Both the position numbers and the translations under genes were made by a program. DNA of 64,000 nucleotides from Candidatus Limimorpha caballi (lineage in GTDB: Bacteria > Bacteroidota > Bacteroidia > Bacteroidales > F082), in contig JAGHUX010000016.1 of assembly GCA_018064605.1 (NCBI GenBank), positions 1-64,000 on the forward strand, written 5' to 3'. The notes under the pieces are model-generated. The model was not told the DNA's origin, made no database searches, and was given only the letters and a program-made list of their open reading frames with translations. Shown in pieces: positions 8,939 to 16,749 of this stretch (positions within the stretch are counted from its first letter, which is position 1; the number at the start of each line of letters is the position of its first letter).

Positions 8939-10741
8939 ATGTCAAAATCCGAAAAAATAGCATCGATACTGAAGACGCTCCCGACGTCGCCGGGGGTGTA
9001 TCAGTATTTCGACGAGACGGGCGAGCTCATCTACGTCGGCAAGGCGAAGAACCTGAGACGACGCGTGTCGAGCTATTTCAACAAGGAGCAGACCGGCAAG
9101 ACGCGCCTGCTCGTCAGCAAGATACGCGACATACGGTTCACCGTCGTGGGCAGCGAGGCGGAGGCGTTCCTTCTCGAGAACAACTTCATCAAGCAGTACA
9201 AGCCGCGCTACAACATCATGCTCAAGGACGACAAGACCTACCCGTGGATATGCGTCAGGGCGGAGCTGTTCCCGCGCGTGTTCCTCACGAGGAAGAAAGT
9301 CAACGACGGCTCGCTGTACTTCGGCCCCTACCCTTCCGTGATGACGGCCAAGACACTGCTCGACATCCTCCGGCGGCTCTACCCGATCCGCACCTGCAAA
9401 CACAACTTCAAGCGAAACGACATCGGGACGGGACATTACCGCCCGTGCCTCGAATACCAGATCGGCAACTGCAAGGCCCCGTGCGCCGGCATCATCTCCG
9501 AAGACGGATACAACGCCATGATCTCCAGCATGAAAGAAGTCATCAAAGGAAACATCTCCGGCGTGCTGAAAGACCTGAAGGCACAGATGATGGACCATGC
9601 GGCCAAGATGGAGTTCGAACAGGCTCATCTGATAAAACAGAAATACGACCTCCTCGAAAATTACCACAGCCGCTCCATCGTGAGCAGCAACACGCTGCAC
9701 GACATGGAGGTGTTCTCGTTCGACGACGCCGACAGCTCGTTCTACGTCAACTACATGCGGATAACGCAAGGCGCGGTGATACAGGCCTTCTCCATCGAGA
9801 TGAAAAGAAGGCTCGAAGAGACACCCGAAGAGCTTCTGTCGCTGGCAGTCATAGAGTTACGGCAGCGTTTCGAGAGCAACGTGAAAGAAGTCATTGTGCC
9901 CATTGAACTTGACATGGAGCTCGACGACGTACGTTTCACCGTGCCTAAGAAAGGCGAGAAATCAGAGGTGCTCAACCTCTCGATAAGGAACGCCAAGCAG
10001 TACCGCGCCGAGACCGAGAAGCTCAGGAGCCTCGTTGACCCCGAACGCCATGCCATGCGCGTGCTGACCGAGTTGCAGAACGACCTGCATCTCCCGACCC
10101 TGCCCGAGGTCATCGAGTGCTTCGACAACTCCAACTTCCAGGGCGACTACGCCGTGGCGGGCATGGTGCAGTTCCTCAACGGGAAACCCAACAAGAAAGA
10201 ATACCGCCACTTCAACATCAAGACGGTGGAAGGCCCCGACGACTACGCCTCAATGAAAGAGGTGGTGCGCCGACGCTACACGCGGCTCGTGGAGGAAGGC
10301 AGGAGGCTGCCCGACCTCATCATCACCGACGGCGGCAAAGGACAGATGGAGATCGTCAGGCAAGTCATTGAAGACGAGCTGCATATTGAGATTCCAATCG
10401 CGGGACTGGCGAAAGACGACCGTCACCGCACCAACGAACTGCTCTACGGCTTCCCGCCGAGCGTGGTGCAGGTGAAACCCAACTCGGAGCTTTTCCGCCT
10501 CCTGATGTTCATACAGGACGAGGTGCACCGGTTCGCGATCAGCTTCCACAGGAAGAAGTTCCAGAAAGGCTTCATCCATTCGGAGCTCAACAACATAAAA
10601 GGCATCGGCAAGCAGACCGCCGAGAAGCTGCTGCTTGAGTTCAAGTCGGTCCAGAACATCAAAACCGCTGATTTGCAGAGACTCAGCGAAGTCATTGGAC
10701 CAGCGAAGGCGAAGATTGTGTTTCAGCATTTCCACGAATAA
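8939..10741 (+). CDS. uvrC: Excinuclease ABC subunit C
   Basis: LPTSPGVYQYFDETGELIYVGKAKNLRRRVSSYF; C-terminal NIKGIGKQTAEKLL HhH. Confidence 0.95.
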   Translation: MSKSEKIASILKTLPTSPGVYQYFDETGELIYVGKAKNLRRRVSSYFNKEQTGKTRLLVSKIRDIRFTVVGSEAEAFLLENNFIKQYKPRYNIMLKDDKTYPWICVRAELFPRVFLTRKKVNDGSLYFGPYPSVMTAKTLLDILRRLYPIRTCKHNFKRNDIGTGHYRPCLEYQIGNCKAPCAGIISEDGYNAMISSMKEVIKGNISGVLKDLKAQMMDHAAKMEFEQAHLIKQKYDLLENYHSRSIVSSNTLHDMEVFSFDDADSSFYVNYMRITQGAVIQAFSIEMKRRLEETPEELLSLAVIELRQRFESNVKEVIVPIELDMELDDVRFTVPKKGEKSEVLNLSIRNAKQYRAETEKLRSLVDPERHAMRVLTELQNDLHLPTLPEVIECFDNSNFQGDYAVAGMVQFLNGKPNKKEYRHFNIKTVEGPDDYASMKEVVRRRYTRLVEEGRRLPDLIITDGGKGQMEIVRQVIEDELHIEIPIAGLAKDDRHRTNELLYGFPPSVVQVKPNSELFRLLMFIQDEVHRFAISFHRKKFQKGFIHSELNNIKGIGKQTAEKLLLEFKSVQNIKTADLQRLSEVIGPAKAKIVFQHFHE

Positions 10742-10852
10742 AAAATTTTTGTATCTTTGCGCGTTTTTTGAATGTCAATAAAATCATCCGATTTCATTGA
10801 CATTCAACCTTTCAAACTTTAAACTCTTAAACTTTAAAACTTTTAAAAACCG

Positions 10853-12271
10853 ATGAAATACTTTTTGCTGCCGTTAGGCTGTCAGATGAACAGAAGCGAC
10901 ACGGAACGCGTGAGGACCGTGCTGCAAGGAATGGGTTTCGGCGAGACCGACAAGGAGGAAGAGGCCACAATTTTGGGAGTCATCGCCTGCTCGGTGAGGC
11001 AGAAAGGCATCGACAAAGTATATAGCCGCATATTGAAATGGAACGAGATGAAGGCGAGCCGCAACTGCATCACCTTCGTCTCAGGCTGCATCCTGCCGGC
11101 CGACCGCGAGCGTTTCGTGAAGCTCTTTGACTTGGTTTTCACCATGAACGAACTCCCGGATTTGCCCGACATGATCAAGCAATACGGAGTCTTCGTGCCA
11201 GTCGGCGGACAGCAACCGACCGGCGACGCTCTGCCCGGACAAGTCAGACAGGTTCATTTCACCGCACCTTATATTAATAACCCGACACCGAAACGCTTTG
11301 AGAATATCAACCCGTCGGCGAACATGGACCGTTTCTGGGTCATCGAGCCGGACCACCTCTCCGAGTTCGAGGCGTACATCCCGATTCAGAACGGATGCAA
11401 CAAGTTCTGCACATATTGCGCGGTCCCATATACAAGAGGCCGCGAAGTGTCGAGGAAGTCGGAGGAGATTTTGGCGGAACTGAAATGTCTTGTTGACAAA
11501 GGCTATAAATCAATCACTTTGCTCGGACAGAACGTCAACTCGTACGGTCTCGACAAGAAGGGCGAAGAGATAAACTTCGCGGAGTTGTTAAGACGCGTCG
11601 GGCAATACGGCGACGAAAGCGGCAAGGAGTTCTGGGTTTATTTCACCTCGCCGCATCCGCGCGACATGAGCGACGAGGTCATCGAGGTCATCTCGCAGTA
11701 CAGATGTCTGGCAAAACAGATCCACATACCGATACAGTCGGGCGACGACGCCATGCTTCAGAGGATGAACCGCAAGCACAACCTTGAGGCGTATCGTCAT
11801 ATCATCCAGACAATCAGAAGGTTACTTCCGACGGCGACGATATTCACCGACATCATCGTCGGATTCACCGGCGAGACGGAAGAGGAGTTCGAGAACACCC
11901 GCAAGGCGATGGAGGAGTTCAAGTACAACATGGCGTTCATCGCCCAGTACAGCGTGCGCCCCGGAGCGGTGGCTTCGACATGGGCCGATGACGTGCCGAA
12001 ATCGAAGAAACGCGAGCGTTATCACATCCTGACAGACGAACTGATGAAACACTCTCTCGTTTATAATCAAGGACTTGTGGGCAAGACACAGAAGATGCTC
12101 GTCACAGGCTGCGACAGAAAAAACGGCTATCTCACAGGGCATACGGAAGGCAAGATCGTGATCCGCTTCAAATCGAACGACAAGAGACTCATCGGACAGA
12201 TTGTCACAGTGAAGGTGACGAGCGCGACGGAGCTGTCAATCGAAGGCGAGCGTGTGGAGTTGGAAAGTTGA
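10853..12271 (+). CDS. miaB: tRNA (i6A37) methylthiotransferase MiaB-type
   Basis: LGCQMNRSD, IACSVRQKG, SGC and radical-SAM NGCNKFCTYCAVPYTRGREVSR. Confidence 0.85.
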   Translation: MKYFLLPLGCQMNRSDTERVRTVLQGMGFGETDKEEEATILGVIACSVRQKGIDKVYSRILKWNEMKASRNCITFVSGCILPADRERFVKLFDLVFTMNELPDLPDMIKQYGVFVPVGGQQPTGDALPGQVRQVHFTAPYINNPTPKRFENINPSANMDRFWVIEPDHLSEFEAYIPIQNGCNKFCTYCAVPYTRGREVSRKSEEILAELKCLVDKGYKSITLLGQNVNSYGLDKKGEEINFAELLRRVGQYGDESGKEFWVYFTSPHPRDMSDEVIEVISQYRCLAKQIHIPIQSGDDAMLQRMNRKHNLEAYRHIIQTIRRLLPTATIFTDIIVGFTGETEEEFENTRKAMEEFKYNMAFIAQYSVRPGAVASTWADDVPKSKKRERYHILTDELMKHSLVYNQGLVGKTQKMLVTGCDRKNGYLTGHTEGKIVIRFKSNDKRLIGQIVTVKVTSATELSIEGERVELES

Positions 12272-12297
12272 AAGTTATAAAGTTTATAAAGTAGAAA

Positions 12298-13590
12298 GTG
12301 GTGAAGGTTGCGTTCAAGACATTGGGTTGCAGGGTGAACCTGTACGAGACGGATGCATTGGCGTCGCAGTTCAAGGCGGCGGGCTACGAAGTCGTTGAGA
12401 ACGAGGAGGATGCCGACATCTACATCGTCAACACGTGCACGGTGACGAACCAGAGCGACCAGAAATGCAGGCAGGCGCTGAACCAGATACGCCGCTTCCA
12501 CCCCACCGCCGTCATCGCCGCGACCGGCTGCATGGTGAACCACCGCAAACAGGAGATGCTCGGCTCGGGCGTCATCGACTTCGCCATCGACAACGAAAGG
12601 AAATACTCGACTTTCAGCATTATCGATGGTTACATGAAAGGCGAAACAGTTGATCCTGAAGGCTTCGACAAAGACCTTTTCAGCTACAGCCCTGCATTCG
12701 ACACCTTCCACACCAGAAGCCTGATAAAGATACACGACGGCTGCAACAACTTCTGCTCCTATTGCATCATCCCGAACGTAAGAGGCAGAGCCACAAGCCG
12801 TTGCGACAGAGACATATACGACAACATACGTCAGGTCGTTGACCACGGCTTCAAGGAAATCGTCCTGACCGGCGTGAACATGGGGCGTTATCAATATGAA
12901 AACGTGAATTTCGAGCAGCTGGTTGAAGGGATTTTAAAGATCGACGGCGACTTCAGGGTCAGGATTTCGTCGATTGAGCCGGACAATTTCAGCGACCGTT
13001 TCCTGAGGCTGTTTGAAAATCCGAAACTCGCGCCGCACATGCACATCTGCCTGCAAAGCGGAGCCGAGAGCACCCTGCGCGAGATGCACCGTCACTACAC
13101 GGCGGCGCAGTTCAAGGCGATGTGCGACAGGATCAAGAGCGCAGTGCCGGATTTCAACATCACTACGGATGTGATTGTCGGCTTTCCGGGCGAGACCGAA
13201 GAAGACTTTGCCGAGAGCGCGGAGTTGTGCAGAGAAATCGGTTTCAGCCACATCCACACCTTCAAATACTCAGTCAGGACAGGCACGAAAGCAGCAGCGA
13301 TGCCGAATCAGGTCCCGGAGACGGTGAAGGCCGAAAGAAGCGCTGTCATCAGACAGATTTCCGCTGAAAACAAGTTGAAATATTTCAGCCGGATGCTCGG
13401 AAAACCTCAAAAAATGCTGATTGAACGCATCATGGCCGACGGCACGGCGCGGGGCTACGGAGAGAATTATATCCCGTTGCAGCTGAAAGCCAAAGGATTA
13501 GAGAAAAACAGTTTCGTCGAAGTCATTTTGAAGGACGTCATTAATAAAGGTGACAACTCGGAGATGGAAGCCATCACACCGACAAAATGA
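12298..13590 (+). CDS. mtaB: tRNA (t6A) methylthiotransferase MtaB
   Basis: FKTLGCRVNLYETDAL, NTCTVTNQSDQKCRQ, DGCNNFCSYCIIPNVRGRATSR; GTG start. Confidence 0.87.
   Translation: MVKVAFKTLGCRVNLYETDALASQFKAAGYEVVENEEDADIYIVNTCTVTNQSDQKCRQALNQIRRFHPTAVIAATGCMVNHRKQEMLGSGVIDFAIDNERKYSTFSIIDGYMKGETVDPEGFDKDLFSYSPAFDTFHTRSLIKIHDGCNNFCSYCIIPNVRGRATSRCDRDIYDNIRQVVDHGFKEIVLTGVNMGRYQYENVNFEQLVEGILKIDGDFRVRISSIEPDNFSDRFLRLFENPKLAPHMHICLQSGAESTLREMHRHYTAAQFKAMCDRIKSAVPDFNITTDVIVGFPGETEEDFAESAELCREIGFSHIHTFKYSVRTGTKAAAMPNQVPETVKAERSAVIRQISAENKLKYFSRMLGKPQKMLIERIMADGTARGYGENYIPLQLKAKGLEKNSFVEVILKDVINKGDNSEMEAITPTK
13471..13567 (+). repeat. 97-bp direct repeat, copy 1 (within mtaB 3' end)
   Basis: 92/97 identical by hand alignment to 14351-14447. 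Confidence 0.95.
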
Positions 13591-13681
13591 CAATTTCCGA
13601 GAGATGCAATTAATTTTTTCGTGCGAACACTGTTTTTTCAGAAAATTGTAGTACATTTGCGATTTTAAAATGGTAAATGCC

Positions 13682-13984
13682 ATGAGCACACAAAACATGA
13701 TAGAAATGATTGCCGATTATTTCAAGACGCAGCCTGTCTTGAAGGCATGGCTGTTCGGCTCGTATGCTCGTGGTGAAGAGACTTCAGACAGCGACATTGA
13801 CGTGCTTTTTGTGGCTGACCGTTCAGGCGAGCCGTTCACGCTGTTTACAATGTCAAAGATGTATCAGGATTTGAAGGAACTACTCGGCCGGGAAATCGAC
13901 TTGGTGGAGGATGGCACATTGCGTCCATACGCCAATGCAAGTGCAGAAAAAGACAAGAAACTTATTTATGAGAGAACGTGTTAG
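13682..13984 (+). CDS. mntA: MntA-type minimal nucleotidyltransferase antitoxin
   Basis: GSYARGEETSDSDID matches GSX10DXD; next to HepT-like ORF. ORF may start at 13670. Confidence 0.85.
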   Translation: MSTQNMIEMIADYFKTQPVLKAWLFGSYARGEETSDSDIDVLFVADRSGEPFTLFTMSKMYQDLKELLGREIDLVEDGTLRPYANASAEKDKKLIYERTC

Positions 13985-14360
13985 AGACAAAGGACGGCTT
14001 GAAGACATAAGACATTATTCCGAAATCGCCGAAAGTATCGTGAAAGAGATGTCATATGACGATTTCGCGAACGATGTCAGGTCGTACTTCGCCGTGATGA
14101 AAACTGTTGAAATTGTCGGCGAAGCTGCATACATGTTGACAAGAGAATTCAAAGACACACATCCGGAGACTCCATGGGATGTCATTCAGGGCATGAGACA
14201 CATTCTGGTTCATGGGTACGCGAGTGTGAATGCCTTAACCTTGTATGAGACGACCGTCAACAACATCCACGAGTTGCGGAGACAAGTTGAAAAATATTTG
14301 GAAGAAATCGACTGGAGGTTGTGGATCGAAGATTCCAAGACGGGAAACGAATCCCGTTGA
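13968..14360 (+). CDS. hepT: HepT-type HEPN toxin
   Basis: RHILVHGY = RX4HXY; overlaps the mntA 3' end. Confidence 0.87.
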   Translation: MRERVRDKGRLEDIRHYSEIAESIVKEMSYDDFANDVRSYFAVMKTVEIVGEAAYMLTREFKDTHPETPWDVIQGMRHILVHGYASVNALTLYETTVNNIHELRRQVEKYLEEIDWRLWIEDSKTGNESR

Positions 14361-14447
14361 GGCTGAAAGCCAAAGGATTGGAGAAAAACAGTTTCGTCGA
14401 AGTCATTTTGAAGGATGTTATTAATAAAGGTGACAACTCGGAGATGG
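14351..14447 (+). repeat. 97-bp direct repeat, copy 2 (orphan mtaB 3' end)
   Basis: Encodes IPLRLKAKGLEKNSFVEVILKDVINKGDNSEM-GC*, the MtaB C-terminus. Confidence 0.95.
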
Positions 14448-14474
14448 GCTGTTGAAAAAAATTTCAAAAAAAAT

Positions 14475-14514
14475 GTTTTTCGTAAAGAAAAAACATCTAT
14501 TTTTGCAGTCCGAA
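14475..14514 (+). promoter_or_regulatory. rpsT promoter region GTTTTTCGTAA-N17-TTGCAGTCCGAA
   Basis: Same architecture and spacing as 57700-57739; contains a TAnnTTTG-type -7. Confidence 0.65.
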
Positions 14515-14552
14515 AAAGTAGTATAAAAAAAAGAAATAAAAATATATAAAAA

Positions 14553-14807
14553 ATGGCAAATCACAAATCTTCGTTGAAGAGAATCCGTCAGACAGAAGAA
14601 AGACGTTTACACAACCGCTTCTATGCAAGAGCAATGCGCGCAGCAGTCAGAAGCTTCAGAGAATTAACAAGCAAAGCCGATGCAGAGGCAAAGCTTTCAG
14701 AAATGTACAAAGTCATCGACCGCACAGCAAAACGTGGCATCATCCACCGCAACAAGGCTGCCAACTTGAAGTCAAAACTCGCACGTTTCACGGCGAAATT
14801 AGCTTAA
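14553..14807 (+). CDS. rpsT: 30S ribosomal protein S20
   Basis: MANHKSSLKRIRQTEERRLHNR...AKRGIIHRNKAANLKSKLA. Confidence 0.95.
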   Translation: MANHKSSLKRIRQTEERRLHNRFYARAMRAAVRSFRELTSKADAEAKLSEMYKVIDRTAKRGIIHRNKAANLKSKLARFTAKLA

Positions 14808-14843
14808 GTCTGACATTGATTCCATATCAGAAAACAGGAAAAA

Positions 14844-14873
14844 CCCCTTCAGAAAACGGAGGGGATTTTTTTT
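14844..14873 (+). terminator. Rho-independent terminator after rpsT
   Basis: CCCCTTC-agaaaac-GGAGGGG then T-run. Confidence 0.8.
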
Positions 14874-14949
14874 GTAATTTTTTGTTCCATTATTGAATAA
14901 TTATCACTATCTTTGCCGCGTTTAACTTTGTAATAACATCATTCAGCGT

Positions 14950-16569
14950 ATGAAGAAAAACATATTGTTTATCATCATTTTACAGATTTTCGGACTGACA
15001 GTCAACGCCAGCGACATGCGTCACAAGGCAATGCTTGACAACAGGGACACCATCACCAGCAATATAACAGACACCATCTGCTTCGGCGGCGGTTATCAGG
15101 AGAATGGCTTTGACATCCCCGGCGACCTCCTCGAGGTCGGATTGAACTACGACTCGCTGTTTCTCACGACGGAGGCTGGCGACGACAGCATCGTCTCACT
15201 GGAGCTCTACGTCGCGCCGGTGTACAGCATGACACTTTACGACACAACATGTTATGGCGGCGGCTACTACGATTTCGGCTTCAGCATCGACTCGTTGGGG
15301 CTCGGCTGGAACTACGACACGCTGTTCCTTGAGACGACCCTGGGCTGCGACAGCACCGTCTGCCTTGAGTTGTACGTCGCGCCGGTGTACGACACGACAT
15401 TCACCGACACCATCTGCTTCGGCGGCATCTACATCGGACACGGGTTCGAACTTGAGCCCGCTGACACCGGCTGGAACTACGACACGCTGTTCCTTGAGAC
15501 AGTCCTGGGCTGCGACAGCACCGTCTGCCTTGAGCTGTACGTCGCACCAACATACGACATAACACTGTACGACTCAATATGTCACGGCGAAGACTACCAC
15601 AAATACAACTTCGACACCATCGCCCCAGCGACGGGGATGTGCGTCATGCAGCAGGAACTGCTGACGGCACTCGGCTGCGACAGCATCGTCACCATGAACC
15701 TGTTCGTGAAGGAGGTTTACGACATCACCATCAATGACACGATCTGCTTCGGCGAGGACTACGACGGATACAACTTCCATCTCGTGGAGCCCGAGGTCGG
15801 GACGCACAACGAGGTCCAGACGCTGACCACGACACTCGGCTGCGACAGCATCGTAAGCCTCAGCCTCTACGTGGCGCCGGTTTACCGCTTCAGCGTGACC
15901 GACTCGATCTGCGAAGGCGAGGATTACGTCAACTACGGCCTTTACATCCCGGCACCTGAAGCCGGCCGTTCATACGAAGCGACTTCATACCTCACGACGG
16001 AGACCGGGTGCGACAGCATCTTCGACGTGACATTCAAAGTGACGTATGTTTACGAGGAGCCCGACACCATCTACGGATTGAACAACGTGTACGTCTCAAC
16101 CGGCCTGATCCCCGGGATGTACAAATACTCCATCGACACCATCGAGCACTGCGAGAAATATCACTGGGAACTCGACAACGAAAACTGGTATATCCAATAC
16201 GACAAGACAGAATGCACCATCATCGTCAACACACCTGAGACAAGCACTCTCACCGTGTGGGCGGGCAACTCGTGCGACACCGTTTACAGGTCGATCGAGA
16301 TACAGGCCGGATACTTCGGCGTGGACGAGACCGACGAGATAAAGGCGAACGTATATCCGAACCCTTCGGACGGCATGGTGCACATCGAGAGCAACGGCAT
16401 CGAAAAGGTTGAAATCATCAACGCGACAGGCGCTGTCGTATGGACGTACATCTACGGATACGAAGACAGTGTGACGATAGACCTCGGCGAACTGCCCGAC
16501 TCGATTTATCTCCTTAAGATAAAGACGCGTGACGGGGAAGGCACAAAACGCGTCGTCAAGACACATTAA
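14950..16569 (+). CDS. Secreted repeat protein (6 x ~55-aa Cys repeats) with T9SS type A-like C-terminal domain
   Basis: Six repeats DTICFGxxYxxxGF...GCDSxVxLxLYVAPxY; C-term NVYPNPSDGMVHIES...LLKIKTRDGEGTKRVVKTH. Confidence 0.8.
   Translation: MKKNILFIIILQIFGLTVNASDMRHKAMLDNRDTITSNITDTICFGGGYQENGFDIPGDLLEVGLNYDSLFLTTEAGDDSIVSLELYVAPVYSMTLYDTTCYGGGYYDFGFSIDSLGLGWNYDTLFLETTLGCDSTVCLELYVAPVYDTTFTDTICFGGIYIGHGFELEPADTGWNYDTLFLETVLGCDSTVCLELYVAPTYDITLYDSICHGEDYHKYNFDTIAPATGMCVMQQELLTALGCDSIVTMNLFVKEVYDITINDTICFGEDYDGYNFHLVEPEVGTHNEVQTLTTTLGCDSIVSLSLYVAPVYRFSVTDSICEGEDYVNYGLYIPAPEAGRSYEATSYLTTETGCDSIFDVTFKVTYVYEEPDTIYGLNNVYVSTGLIPGMYKYSIDTIEHCEKYHWELDNENWYIQYDKTECTIIVNTPETSTLTVWAGNSCDTVYRSIEIQAGYFGVDETDEIKANVYPNPSDGMVHIESNGIEKVEIINATGAVVWTYIYGYEDSVTIDLGELPDSIYLLKIKTRDGEGTKRVVKTH
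15052..16060 (+). repeat. Six coding repeats (~55 aa)
   Basis: Read from the translated ORF; TIC...GCDS signature. Confidence 0.85.
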
Positions 16570-16590
16570 AGACACGACTTTTGACAATGA

Positions 16591-16625
16591 ATTGACTCAC
16601 GAAATATCGTGGGTCAATTTTTTTA
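16591..16625 (+). terminator. Rho-independent terminator
   Basis: TTGACTCACGA-aata-TCGTGGGTCAA followed by T-run. Confidence 0.75.
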
Positions 16626-16749
16626 TACAACAAAAAAAATTATAAAAATTTTATACAAGTCGGAAATTTCACTATTTTTGTGCCGAATATTTCCGCGAAC
16701 CTGTGGCATTCCACAAGGCTCACAACATAAATTAAAACACGTTGACTAA

